Assembly (NCBI RefSeq): GCF_001028705.1
Contig: NZ_CP011770.1
Coordinates: 437,501 to 501,500 of the forward strand
DNA: 64,000 nt
Direction: 5' to 3'
From: Croceicoccus naphthovorans
GTDB taxonomy: Bacteria; Pseudomonadota; Alphaproteobacteria; Sphingomonadales; Sphingomonadaceae
Part shown: piece by piece, positions 34,665 through 43,758 of the stretch
Layout: every line of letters begins with the position of its first letter
Position numbering within the stretch: position 1 is the stretch's first letter
The notes under the pieces: generated by a model
Told to the model about the DNA's origin: nothing
What the model saw: the letters and a program-made list of their open reading frames with translations, nothing else
The model's database searches: none
Program-made: the position numbers and the translations under genes

Positions 34665-35507
34665 TCAGTCGACGAACAACGCGTCGAGGTCTGCGGCAGA
34701 GTGGCGTTCTGTGATGCCGCCTTCGCGGGCATTGACTTTGGTGCCGCGCTGAACCGGCATGCGATCGCCGACCGCCTTGGCCCAGCGTTGCAGGTTCGTG
34801 TATTCGTGGACCGACAAGAATGTGCCCGCGTTCTTGTACGACTTGTCTAGCGCGAGTTGTCCGTACCAAGGCCAGATCGCCATGTCCGCGATTGAATAGT
34901 CATCGCCCGCAACGAATTCACGGTTCGCCAGATTCTGGTCCAGCACATCCAGCTGACGCTTCGTTTCCATCGCATAGCGATCAATCGCATATTCGATCGG
35001 ATAGGGCGCATAGGCGTAGAAATGCCCGAACCCGCCGCCCAGGAACGGCGCGCTGCCCATCTGCCACATCAGCCATGACAGCACCTCTGCCCGCTCCGCC
35101 CCGCCCGATGGCAGGAAAGCGCCGAACTTCTCGGCAAGGTGGATCAGGATCGCGCCCGATTCGAATACGCGCACCGCTTCGGCCCCGCTGCGGTCGACCA
35201 GCGCCGGGATTTTCGAATTTGGATTGATCCCGACAAAGCCGGAGGTGAACTGGTCCTTCTCTCCGATGTTGATCAGCCATGCATCGTATTCGGCCCCGGC
35301 ATGGCCTGCGGCCAGCAGTTCTTCGAACAAGATGCCGACTTTCTGGCCGTTCGGCGTGCCCAGCGAATAGAGCTGAAACGGATGTTGGCCGACCGGCAGG
35401 TCCTTTTCGGACCGGGCACCGGCGGTGGGCCGGTTTATGCTGGTCCACTCGCCAGAGCTCTGATCGTCATAGGTCCAGACTTCGGGCGGTGTATACTGTT
35501 CGGTCAT
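34665..35507 (-). CDS. yghU: YghU-type glutathione S-transferase / disulfide reductase
   Basis: 280-residue nu-class GST. 'SINRPTAGARSEKDLPVG', 'PFQLYSLGTPNGQKVGI' and 'GINPNSKIPALVDRSG' match YghU, which binds two glutathiones and reduces disulfides and peroxides. The T-P-N motif in the active-site loop is present. Start at 35507 ('MTEQYTPPEVWTYD') is the usual N-terminus. It sits just before the tRNA-Gly fragment, i.e. on the chromosomal side of island 2. Confidence 0.9.
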   Translation of the reverse strand: MTEQYTPPEVWTYDDQSSGEWTSINRPTAGARSEKDLPVGQHPFQLYSLGTPNGQKVGILFEELLAAGHAGAEYDAWLINIGEKDQFTSGFVGINPNSKIPALVDRSGAEAVRVFESGAILIHLAEKFGAFLPSGGAERAEVLSWLMWQMGSAPFLGGGFGHFYAYAPYPIEYAIDRYAMETKRQLDVLDQNLANREFVAGDDYSIADMAIWPWYGQLALDKSYKNAGTFLSVHEYTNLQRWAKAVGDRMPVQRGTKVNAREGGITERHSAADLDALFVD

Positions 35508-35629
35508 GGCAAGTCCTGTCGCTGCCGGAATTGGCTTGGTGCAACAGATAGGACGTGCTCGCGAGATTGCCACCGCGTGTCGGCGCAACGCGTCGGTGCC
35601 CGCAGGACAGCCTGAATTTTGCGAGAAAC

Positions 35630-35674
35630 TGGAGCGGGCGAAGGGATTCGAACCCTCGACCCCAACCTTGGCAA
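35630..35674 (-). repeat. tRNA-Gly(GCC) 3' fragment, att site of island 2
   Basis: On the minus strand the sequence runs from the anticodon loop TTGCCAA through the T-arm (GGGTTCGAATCCC) and CGCCCGC acceptor strand to TCCA. The bases before the loop do not pair with GGTTG and no 5' half exists, so this is a fragment, not a gene. It is 212 bp from the integrase ATG. Confidence 0.85.
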
Positions 35675-35886
35675 TTCGCCCGACGGCTTTTCGCTACTCT
35701 TTCCGATTGCGCGAAAACACACGATAAATACCTGTAATGACATAATAATATTGTGTATATATCTTCGCCATGCCACTCTAAATTTCGCCAGAATTGACCC
35801 TGAAAGCCTTACAAAGTAAGCATTGAGGGTAATTTTTCCCGAAAAGTAAGCAGTAGATCGGGACGGATGACAAGGTGGTTGATATC
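35675..35886. promoter_or_regulatory. AT-rich leader of the island 2 integrase
   Basis: Region between the att fragment and the integrase. AT-rich with runs such as ATAATAATATTGTGTATATAT (35743-35763) split by few GCs; likely promoter and integrase/IHF binding. A short repeat of AAGTAAGCA-like text occurs near 35814-35822 and 35845-35852. No ORF. Confidence 0.4.
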
Positions 35887-37125
35887 ATGCCAAAAATCTC
35901 GAAAACGCTCGTCGAAGGTCTGAAACGCTCGAAAGATCGGGTCAAAGGTTCTAATCAGATTGTATGGGATAGCGAACTGCGCGGATTCGGCGTTAGTCTC
36001 GGTTCGCAGGGTACGAAGAGCTTTGTTGTGCAGTACCGCACACCTGAGGGGCGCACCCGGCGGAAAGTGATTGGTCGCTTCGGCCTTATGACCGCTGAGG
36101 AAGCAAGGCGATATGCAAAGGCATTTCTTGGCGATGTCGCGAAAGGTACGGACCCTCTTGCTGAGGCAGAAAGCCAGAGTAACTACACCATCAATGAGAT
36201 ATGTGACTGGTATCTGGAGCGAGCCGCAGCCGGAAAGATTATTGGACGTAGTCGGCGACCAATCAAGTCGTCGACGCTTGCGATGGATCGCAGCCGCATC
36301 GAAGCTCATATCCGCCCGCTTCTAGGGGACCGCGTGATTGAGCGGCTTAGACTTGGCGACATTGAGGCAGCCCAAGCGGAAATTGCAGCAGGCGCTACAG
36401 CCAAACCTCGCAAAGGTAGTCGAGGTGGCGTCACCACAGGTGGCGAAGGTGTTGCCTCGCGCTCCATGTCCACGCTTCATGCGATCCTTGAACATGCTGT
36501 GCGGCTGGGGGAAATCGAGAAAAACCCTGCCCGCGGCATCAGACGTCTGGCGAGCAGTCCAAAAATGCGCTGGTTGTCCCAAGCCGAAATCCGTTCGCTC
36601 GGAACAGCACTGCGTGAAGCAGAAGCTGAATTCGAACATCCCAAAGGAATTGCCGTAATCCGGCTGTCGCTGCTGACTGGCTTCCGCCGGCTTGAAGCGC
36701 TCAGCCTCGAACGGAGCTGGTTGCTTGAGGAAGAGCATGCCATTCATTTTGCCACGACAAAAACTGGTGCGCAGCGCAGGGTGATTGGCGAGTCCGCTCA
36801 GAAATTGCTTCTCGATCAGCCGAATGACGGCTCGAAATATTTCTTCCCTGCCGACTGGGGTGATGGGCACTTTATCGGAGTGGTTCGGGTTCTGGATCGG
36901 ATTTGCGCTCGGGCGGAGCTTGAAAATGTCACGCCGCATGTACTCAGGCATACGTTTGCAAGCGTTGCCGGGGGCCTGGGGTATTCCGAACTGACGATCG
37001 CGGCTTTGTTAGGGCATGCGTCTCGCGGCATTACGCAGAGATACATTCATATCGACGAGCCGTTGCGAGCCGCAGCAACTGCTGTTTCCGGACATATTGC
37101 CGAACTGCTCAACGAGGGTGATTGA
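35887..37125 (+). CDS. Tyrosine integrase of island 2
   Basis: 412-residue phage-type integrase. Arm-binding N-terminus 'VWDSELRGFGVSLGSQGT', catalytic Arg in 'LLTGFRRLEALSLE', 'HVLRHTFASVA' and 'LLGHASRGITQRYIHID' with the nucleophilic Tyr. ATG at 35887 has AAGGTGG about 8 nt upstream; a GTG 12 bp earlier is possible. It reads into the island, away from the tRNA-Gly fragment. No inactivating change seen. Confidence 0.9.
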   Translation: MPKISKTLVEGLKRSKDRVKGSNQIVWDSELRGFGVSLGSQGTKSFVVQYRTPEGRTRRKVIGRFGLMTAEEARRYAKAFLGDVAKGTDPLAEAESQSNYTINEICDWYLERAAAGKIIGRSRRPIKSSTLAMDRSRIEAHIRPLLGDRVIERLRLGDIEAAQAEIAAGATAKPRKGSRGGVTTGGEGVASRSMSTLHAILEHAVRLGEIEKNPARGIRRLASSPKMRWLSQAEIRSLGTALREAEAEFEHPKGIAVIRLSLLTGFRRLEALSLERSWLLEEEHAIHFATTKTGAQRRVIGESAQKLLLDQPNDGSKYFFPADWGDGHFIGVVRVLDRICARAELENVTPHVLRHTFASVAGGLGYSELTIAALLGHASRGITQRYIHIDEPLRAAATAVSGHIAELLNEGD

Positions 37126-37246
37126 CTTGGACCGCCCGTCTGAAAATTTGCCGTTAAAATCCGTCTTGATGCTGAGGTGGGCTGCCGACACCATCTCCAC
37201 CTAGCGCATTTAGGCTGCTGCCTTCAGCGGCGAGTGCTCTCGTCCT

Positions 37247-37402
37247 TCAGGCTGTTTCCGTGTCGGGCGACAGAACGGGCGCTGGCGCAAGGCAGGCCTC
37301 GTCGAAATCGCGCATGGTGCCCTCGTCGGACAAGCCTTCCATCATCTCGTGGACAGCGGCCATCGCCTCACTCTTGTAGGTCTTTGCCCTAGCCTTGCGC
37401 AT
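37247..37402 (-). pseudogene. Truncated antitoxin remnant (HigA-type N-terminus)
   Basis: 51 codons starting 'MRKARAKTYKSEAMAA' and 'VHEMMEGLSDEG', then 'TMRDFDEACLAPAP' and a stop. This is the N-terminal part of HTH antitoxins of HigA type; the HTH domain that should follow is missing. It overlaps the preceding toxin remnant (stop at 37389-37391), the usual toxin-antitoxin order. Confidence 0.65.
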
Positions 37403-37481
37403 CGTCTTTCACCTCGACCAATCGGTCTGCTTCAACTTCCGTTTCGATCTGGTCATCGCCCAACACCAGCACGATGCTACT
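37389..37481 (-). pseudogene. Toxin C-terminal remnant preceding the antitoxin fragment
   Basis: An open frame on the minus strand ends 'LVLGDDQIETEVEADRL' and 'VEVKDDAQG' followed by TAG, overlapping the antitoxin ATG. The acidic C-terminus fits a HigB/RelE-type or similar partner, but only about 30 residues remain, so the family is uncertain. Confidence 0.4.
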
Positions 37482-37553
37482 GCATGCTGACGTGATTGCA
37501 AACGAACTCAACAGCCGAACACGTCAAGCGGCAGCGGTCAATTGCCGGATTAT

Positions 37554-38474
37554 CTATCGAGAGCTTGAGGTCTTTTCCGAGAGACCTGATAGCACAAGAC
37601 CTGGGGCATGTATTTCGGCGGCCCTGAAGGCCTTCAGGACGCGCAGATTTACATCGGTCTCGAAGGCCTTTTCATGTCTGGTATCCAGGACATAGGCTTT
37701 GAGCCTCAATCTCACGCCGCTCATCGTGTCGGACATCCACTGTGTGACGAGTACTACGATGGGCTTAGCCAGAAAAACGTAGCGGCTGGATAGTGCGGCT
37801 TCGTTCACAATGCTCCTTGCGAGATCGATATCCAGACCCGGCGCGATGTAGAAATCCATCACAACCTGCATATCGAGCGCGCCATAGTTGCCCGATGAGG
37901 TGATATCACTCAGGAACTTGCTGTTTGGGATGGTGATCGTGTTGTCGTCAAGTGTTTGCATGCGTACGGATCTGAGGCCGATTGCCGTGATGTCTCCATA
38001 CTCGCCGCCGAAGGTTACGCGATCTCCGACCTGGAAGGGTCGGTCGAGCATAACGATCAGGCCAGCGATGAAGGACGCAACGAGATCCTTCATCGCAAAG
38101 CCCACGGCAACGGCAAGTGTGCCCCCGATCAATGCCAGCGCCGTATCGTCGAGCCGGAATGAGAGGAGCAGGACAATAGCGGTCGTCACGATGTAAATGA
38201 CGAATTGCGCGAGCGTAGAGAGCTTCTGAAGCGTCAGCCGACGGGACGAAAACTCGCTGCTGAACCCATGAACGAAGCGGTCCAGTATGCGCAGCAACGC
38301 CCATGCACCTGCGATGACCAGGAAGGATGTAATTACACCGCTCCATCGGATCACGCCGCCGAGCTTGCTGATCGTATCTGCACCCACCTCACTTTGGGCA
38401 AAAGCGGGTGACGCAGCGGCAAGGGCGACAATCACGCTGGCGAATATCGCGTTTAAACGGATAGCTTTCCCCAT
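37554..38474 (-). CDS. MscS-family channel with signal peptide (third gene of operon)
   Basis: 306-residue small-conductance mechanosensitive channel. It starts with an exported leader ('FASVIVALAAASPAFAQ'), then three membrane helices; the pore helix reads 'LALIGGTLAVAVGFAMKDL' and the beta domain 'DRPFQVGDRVTFGGEYGD' with 'TITIPNSKFLSD'. Start at 38474 is 2 bp after the ATPase stop, so it is coupled to that gene. It is the last of three genes MscS-ATPase-MscS. Confidence 0.85.
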   Translation of the reverse strand: MGKAIRLNAIFASVIVALAAASPAFAQSEVGADTISKLGGVIRWSGVITSFLVIAGAWALLRILDRFVHGFSSEFSSRRLTLQKLSTLAQFVIYIVTTAIVLLLSFRLDDTALALIGGTLAVAVGFAMKDLVASFIAGLIVMLDRPFQVGDRVTFGGEYGDITAIGLRSVRMQTLDDNTITIPNSKFLSDITSSGNYGALDMQVVMDFYIAPGLDIDLARSIVNEAALSSRYVFLAKPIVVLVTQWMSDTMSGVRLRLKAYVLDTRHEKAFETDVNLRVLKAFRAAEIHAPGLVLSGLSEKTSSSR

Positions 38475-38476
38475 GG

Positions 38477-41400
38477 TCAGAACCTCACGATCAGGTTTTG
38501 GCGCATCAGGACACGCACTGCTTCGGCCCACCAGAACATTGTAATTCGGTAGCCGTCACCATCGCGGGCAATAACCCCAATACGTTCCAGTCCACGCAGG
38601 GCATCGACTACAATGATTGACGGAAGATCAGTGCTTCGCTCGATTGCGGACTGCTGCGCATGGTCCATTTGCAGTATAGCCCGCAATACGAACATGGCGG
38701 CATCTGGCAGACGCTGTAACGCCTGGATATCGGGTGTCGCGAACGTACGCACCACAACCTTGCCAGCAGCAGAGTCAATGAATAGCGAACGCCGCCAGAA
38801 CTCCAATGCAATCGCAGGATTGCCATTGGCGTATTCGTTCAGCCGGTCGAAAAAGGCCGCCTCTTTGCGCTGTTCGGGTGTAAGATCGCTATCGAATTGA
38901 TATCCGCCCATTTCGGCGAGGTCACTGAAGTCCGCCTCTATTTCCGCCTGTTTGGAGCGACGTTCAAGAAGGGTTCGAAGGTCTTTGGACGACCATCGGT
39001 CAAGGTGCCGGATCTGATCGAACAGCACGCGATCGAAGCGCGCGCGCGAAATGTAGTTCCACGCGGGCGCTCCAATCGACATCACCCACACACAGCCTTC
39101 CCCACAACATCGTGCGAAGGCGACCAACCTGTCCAGGTCTCGAAGGCCACCAATCGCGGGGATGACCAGGCGTTGGACATCGTCAATCTCGATAAAGAGA
39201 TGGCGCGGATCATCACGCTTGCAAATGGCCTGCACAATGGCGTCCTCGCTCTGAGGCCTTGTGTCGGGCGTGAGGGATGCGGACAGATCGGCCAGCACGC
39301 CCTCAAACCCGCGGGCATCGACCCTGATTGAGAACACCCGTTCGGTCTTTGTCGCGTGAGATTCCTTCAAGGCTTGTAGCGCGGCACTCTTGCCCAGTCC
39401 GCGCTCTCCGACGATTGCCGCGATGGTCCCGCCGCGAAGTTCTTCAGATGCATAAGGAATGCTCGGTCCGTTAACACGCGATGCCTGCAAGGGCGCTCGG
39501 TGCGGGGCGAGCACGTCCATCTTTTCGGCGGGTAAGCGACGATATTTTCCGCTTGCCTTGTCTTGGGCAACACGCTGGGCAGCCACCATCCGGTTGCGTT
39601 GTTCGAACAGCTCGTGAACCAGGGCGAAATCGCTGATCCGCCTGGCTATGGCCAGACGCGCACCATTGATGAGCAGAACCGTGCCGGCAAAAACTCTGCC
39701 GATGAGGCCCAGAATACCCGCCGGGTCCCGTGCAATCCAGCCCAGGAGCGCACTGCGCCCGGCAGTGACACCGCAGAGTGCTACAATTCTATCCCGCCAC
39801 CAGTGGGACAGTATCAACGTTACCGGGATCGCCAGTAGCCAGCAGAAGCTGAGGATCCAGTGATATATAGCCCCTTCACCAACACTTTCGCGCGCCAGCG
39901 CAAGTGCCAGAAGTACGGCAAGCGCTACGCCAACGACCAAACCGAGAGATTTAAGGCGCAAGTTGGCGCGTGGATCTTCGCTGCGGCCGCCGCGTACAAG
40001 CTCATTTGCAAGACGCGCTATGAGCCAGGCACCGATCGAAAAGATTACGATTATCCAGACATAGGATAGCCCAGCGGGGTGAATGGTCGCCGGCAGAAGC
40101 CAGCGCAGCATCAGGATGTAGACCATCCAGTCGAGCGGGGCGCCAACCCGTCGTACATAGTTTACGATCGTAACCTGGAAGGCGCTGGCAAGAGTAGGTG
40201 CGTTGCGCCGTCGTAGGGCCGTTTCGGTTGTGAGCAGGATGGAGATGCCGTGCTGTCGCCACCAGCGGAAGATGATGGTGAGGAGCAGGATAGCAAAAAG
40301 CGAGAATACCATCGAGGGAGTGGGCTGCCTGAAGGGGGCCAGCGCTTCGTCGAGATTGTTTCGCCAGTCTGACGCCTGATAGCGCAAATCGAGCGTGATT
40401 TGGGCCAGTTCGCGGCTTACCTGTGCAATGCCTTCGCTACCGAAACCGAGGACTGCGGAGCGTTTGCTGCTGCTTAGATGGTCGATGAGTTCGAGACGCG
40501 ATGCGTTGACGAGTACCATCGCATCACGAAGCGCGGTCTTTTCCCTCGACGTTGCGGTTGCTTGCCTGTCCGCGAGGGTCGCGGCGTTTTCTACAAGCTC
40601 GTGCCTTAACCGGATCAGTTCGGGCGCGGCGACAAGGCCTTGGGTCAGTGCATCATCAAGCGGAGGCGGGTCTATTGATGTGTCACGTTTTACATTTCGG
40701 GAGCTGAGCGCGCCCCGCAACTGACCCCGAACGTCTTGCAAATAGCTGACCAATTGCTCGTACAATGAATCGGCTTGCGCTGTGCTGTTTCTGGCAGTGG
40801 AAGCTATATCCTTCACCTTACGGCGCCAGGCCAGGGCGTCATTCTGTATTTGCTCGGGTCTTGCCTCGACCTGGCTCAGCACACCAGAGAAGCGAGCTTG
40901 AGCAGCCCTGACGGCATAGAGTTTCGTGCGCTCGGTCGCTATGATCCGTTCGCTTTCGTTTTCTGCCTGCTGTGCCAACTCGGCGGCGGCGCGCATTTCT
41001 CCTTCTGCTGCCAGAACGGCATTTGATGGCGTCACACCAATGCCACTTGAAACCAGGAGGTTCGAAAGTTGATCCGGAGGCAAGGCGATTACCTGGCGCT
41101 GCAATTGCGCTAGCCGGGCCTGCAATCCTGCCGGAGAATCTGGATTCTTGACCTGAGCCTCGGATGAGGTGCTTTCCAGCTCGGCAAGGCTATTTGCGAG
41201 GTCGATCGTAAGCGTATCGCCGGGGGCGGGTTTGCCGCTGAGGAACGCCTCCAATGACGAGATCCGCTCGCGCAAGCGCTCCGTTTCGGAATCTTCTCTA
41301 AGTTTCTCTTGCTGAGTCTGAACCTTTGCCGCGTGCCTGCGCAGCAATTCTGTTTGCCGGGATTGGGGTAACCGCAGGAAGCTCGCCTGAGCAATGGCAA

Positions 41401-41743
41401 GGCGGGCATGATCGATATTGAGCGGCGCGAGGACTGCGGGATCGGCTTTCGCCTTGTCGAACAAAGTCTTGTCGCCGATCATGGCGATCACCGATTTGAA
41501 TGTGACATTGTCCAGGCTTGATTGGAAAAGGCTGTTTGCATCCACATCGGCGGGGAGATCGCCTTCCACGAGTTGTTCGATGGCCTTGGCCTGACGCGCG
41601 ACCGGGCTTTCGGAAGCTTCCGCGCTGGTCCGACTGACGGTTGCTGGAGGCGTGTCGGGCGATGGGGCTTGAGCGATCGCGTCCTGGACGCCACAAAGTG
41701 AAAGCGCGAAGAACAGGCAACTGACAATGGTTTTGCGATTCAT
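38477..41743 (-). CDS. Giant exported-leader membrane ATPase between two MscS genes
   Basis: 1088 residues with an unusual plan. Signal peptide 1-24 ('IVSCLFFALSLCGVQDAIA'); a periplasmic, Gln/Arg/Glu-rich coiled-coil region to about 470, like the N-terminal part of MscK channels; about six membrane helices at 475-715 ('MVFSLFAILLLTIIF', 'YVWIIVIFSIGAWLIA', 'LGLVVGVALAVLLALAL'); then a cytoplasmic P-loop ATPase with Walker A 'VGERGLGKSAAL' at about 778 and Walker B 'LFIEIDDVQRL' at about 850, followed by a winged-helix-like end ('LRGLERIGVIARDGDGY'). No MscS pore or beta domain is present. It overlaps the upstream MscS gene by 4 bp (ATGA). Function unknown; an energy-dependent regulator of the flanking channels is my inference. 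Confidence 0.75.
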   Translation of the reverse strand: MNRKTIVSCLFFALSLCGVQDAIAQAPSPDTPPATVSRTSAEASESPVARQAKAIEQLVEGDLPADVDANSLFQSSLDNVTFKSVIAMIGDKTLFDKAKADPAVLAPLNIDHARLAIAQASFLRLPQSRQTELLRRHAAKVQTQQEKLREDSETERLRERISSLEAFLSGKPAPGDTLTIDLANSLAELESTSSEAQVKNPDSPAGLQARLAQLQRQVIALPPDQLSNLLVSSGIGVTPSNAVLAAEGEMRAAAELAQQAENESERIIATERTKLYAVRAAQARFSGVLSQVEARPEQIQNDALAWRRKVKDIASTARNSTAQADSLYEQLVSYLQDVRGQLRGALSSRNVKRDTSIDPPPLDDALTQGLVAAPELIRLRHELVENAATLADRQATATSREKTALRDAMVLVNASRLELIDHLSSSKRSAVLGFGSEGIAQVSRELAQITLDLRYQASDWRNNLDEALAPFRQPTPSMVFSLFAILLLTIIFRWWRQHGISILLTTETALRRRNAPTLASAFQVTIVNYVRRVGAPLDWMVYILMLRWLLPATIHPAGLSYVWIIVIFSIGAWLIARLANELVRGGRSEDPRANLRLKSLGLVVGVALAVLLALALARESVGEGAIYHWILSFCWLLAIPVTLILSHWWRDRIVALCGVTAGRSALLGWIARDPAGILGLIGRVFAGTVLLINGARLAIARRISDFALVHELFEQRNRMVAAQRVAQDKASGKYRRLPAEKMDVLAPHRAPLQASRVNGPSIPYASEELRGGTIAAIVGERGLGKSAALQALKESHATKTERVFSIRVDARGFEGVLADLSASLTPDTRPQSEDAIVQAICKRDDPRHLFIEIDDVQRLVIPAIGGLRDLDRLVAFARCCGEGCVWVMSIGAPAWNYISRARFDRVLFDQIRHLDRWSSKDLRTLLERRSKQAEIEADFSDLAEMGGYQFDSDLTPEQRKEAAFFDRLNEYANGNPAIALEFWRRSLFIDSAAGKVVVRTFATPDIQALQRLPDAAMFVLRAILQMDHAQQSAIERSTDLPSIIVVDALRGLERIGVIARDGDGYRITMFWWAEAVRVLMRQNLIVRF

Positions 41744-42627
41744 GCTTCTTTCTGGATTTGGTTGACGAGTTCTATTGTGGTGCTGGCCAACTGTACCTTC
41801 CCTCCGCTTCTATCGACCGCTTCCAGGATTTTTCGCATGATGGCATCCTTGGTTGAGCGGCGAGCCTTGTAATCGACGATGTAGCGCACCGTAAACTCGA
41901 TCCAGTTGTCAGTCGCAGACAGTGTGACCATGGGTTCAACGCGGGCCTGTTCGATCATGAAATGGCGTGCAACGTTGTGCCAAATGTCTCGGGAGCGGTG
42001 AGTGAAATCCTCGACCTGGTCGGACACGGCATCTTCGATCATTCTCTGTGCCACTTTCCAGTTCGATCCGTATCGCACCGGTATCGTGAATTCGTCCCAC
42101 AAAAACGGAAATTCGCCGGAGTAGTTAAAGACGGGTTGCTTGAACACGTAACTGTTGGCGATCCGTACGATGCGACCGTTGTACTGGTCCCCGTTTACCC
42201 AGCCTCCAAGTTCCATCAGCGTGGTACGCAGGATACCGATATCGATCACATCTCCCTTGATGCCGCCAAGCTGCACGCGATCACCGGGTTTGTAGAAGCT
42301 GCCGAAAGAGAGCGCGACCCAACCGGCAACGCTGGCGATGACTTCCTGCAAGGCGAAGGCCACACCTGCGCCTACCGCGCCGATCACGACTGAGAACTGA
42401 GCGACCCGTGAGCTGAACATGCTCAACAGGACAACGAAGAACAGGATATACCCCAGATAGCCAATTGCCTTGCGGACGCGATAGCGTGCCGACACATCTT
42501 CAATCGAGCGAACCGCCAGACCCCGCAGTATAAGGATGCCGGCCAGCAGAGCCAGCAACAGCAGGATCGAAGGGGTGTAGGAAGCGATGGAGGTCAGCGG
42601 GAGCAATTTATCCGGGGCTGGCAACAT
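41740..42627 (-). CDS. MscS-family channel (first gene of operon)
   Basis: 295-residue channel. Three membrane segments with pore helix 'VVIGAVGAGVAFALQEVI', beta domain 'FYKPGDRVQLGGIKGDVIDI' read as two parts, and 'RIVRIANSYVFKQPVFNYSGEF', the segment typical of the larger-lumen MscS/YbdG-like subfamily. The alpha/beta C-terminal domain follows. No signal peptide. Stop overlaps the ATPase start. Divergent from a LysR gene 235 bp away. Confidence 0.85.
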   Translation of the reverse strand: MLPAPDKLLPLTSIASYTPSILLLLALLAGILILRGLAVRSIEDVSARYRVRKAIGYLGYILFFVVLLSMFSSRVAQFSVVIGAVGAGVAFALQEVIASVAGWVALSFGSFYKPGDRVQLGGIKGDVIDIGILRTTLMELGGWVNGDQYNGRIVRIANSYVFKQPVFNYSGEFPFLWDEFTIPVRYGSNWKVAQRMIEDAVSDQVEDFTHRSRDIWHNVARHFMIEQARVEPMVTLSATDNWIEFTVRYIVDYKARRSTKDAIMRKILEAVDRSGGKVQLASTTIELVNQIQKEA

Positions 42628-42862
42628 ACGCGACCTTTCAAGCGTGACATTTCGTCTGGATGGGCAAGCGACGGAATTGTCGGCTCGGCTCGCAAGTCCA
42701 ACCCCAGGACCGCGTCAGGGCACAATCCGCGTGCTGGATGGCAAAAAGGACAGGTGCCGTCGGAGGTTATCGGTCAGGCAGGTTACTGGCGAATTTTACA
42801 ATCTGATTTTCATCCCGTAAATTCGAATTGATTGAATGATAAATTCGTGAAATTCAAATTAA
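42628..42862. promoter_or_regulatory. Divergent control region, MscS operon / lysR
   Basis: AT-rich part at 42811-42862 holds the palindrome AATTCGAATT (42820-42829), a second AAATTCG (42841-42847) and AAATTCAAATTAAA before the lysR ATG. Repeated, partly symmetric AATTC boxes are good candidates for LysR binding to control both directions. Confidence 0.5.
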
Positions 42863-43705
42863 ATGGATATCTCCTCCCTCAGCACGTTCCTGGCGGCCGC
42901 CGACACGGGAAGTTTCACCGCCGCGGCACAACGCGTCCATGTCAGCCCGTCAACCGTCACTGAGCGGATCAAACAGCTTGAGCACCGGCTTGGCGTGGTT
43001 CTTTTCGAGCGTGACAAGCGCGGTTGTCGGTTGACGCTGGCCGGACGAAAACTGCTCGGGCCTGCGTCTCAGGCCGTTCGCGCCATTGACATTGCGAGGC
43101 ACGAAGTGGGGCTGCCTGAACGCTTCAGGTGCTCCCTATCGTTTGGTGCACAGTATGTCTTGTGGAACGACGGTTTGCTGGATTGGCTTGCCCAAACACG
43201 CGGATCGCTGCCGGATGTGGCCTGGCGAGTGACCAGTGGTGCCTCTGCACGATTGAACCGCGATTTGGCCGAGGGCTTCCTCGACTTCGTGTTGCTCTAT
43301 GATCCGGTATTCCGCCCCGACATTGGTTCGATGCCTTTGTTTGAAGACGAACTGATTCTTGTGACTGCAGGATCGTCTGACACATGGAGGAAGGATTATG
43401 TCCGGATCGAATGGGGACGGGATCTCGGCGTGGAGATTGCATCGCGTCTTGATCTGGCACCGGAATCCGGCCTGCTTCTCGACCTGGGGGAGCGTTCGGC
43501 AGATTGGCTGGTGAAGCATGCGATGGCAGGGTACATGCCCGCCCGTTCGGTCGCGAGCCGGATCGAGGCAGGAGAACTAAGCCGGGTTAATCATGCTCCT
43601 AGATTTCATTTCCCGGCCTATGCTTGCTGGCGAAGGGATATGGATGAAAGCTTGCTCACGGCGCTGCTCGAAAGTCTCAAAAACTCCCGGATCTGCGCAG
43701 AATGA
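42863..43705 (+). CDS. LysR-family transcriptional regulator
   Basis: 280-residue regulator. Winged HTH at 1-60: 'LSTFLAAADTGSFTAAAQ', 'VHVSPSTVTERIKQLEHRLG', 'LFERDKRGCRLTLAG'. The effector domain is a periplasmic-binding-protein fold ending 'ALLESLKNS'. Divergent from the MscS-ATPase-MscS operon, the usual LysR arrangement, so that operon is its probable target. Ligand unknown. Confidence 0.88.
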   Translation: MDISSLSTFLAAADTGSFTAAAQRVHVSPSTVTERIKQLEHRLGVVLFERDKRGCRLTLAGRKLLGPASQAVRAIDIARHEVGLPERFRCSLSFGAQYVLWNDGLLDWLAQTRGSLPDVAWRVTSGASARLNRDLAEGFLDFVLLYDPVFRPDIGSMPLFEDELILVTAGSSDTWRKDYVRIEWGRDLGVEIASRLDLAPESGLLLDLGERSADWLVKHAMAGYMPARSVASRIEAGELSRVNHAPRFHFPAYACWRRDMDESLLTALLESLKNSRICAE

Positions 43706-43758
43706 TGCGGCTTTCTCACTTGTGCTAAATTGCCAAGCGGGGGGTGAGCCAATCTCAA

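Noticed and set aside
35630-35674. Complete tRNA-Gly gene
   Set aside because: The 5' half and anticodon stem partner are missing, so it is an att fragment.
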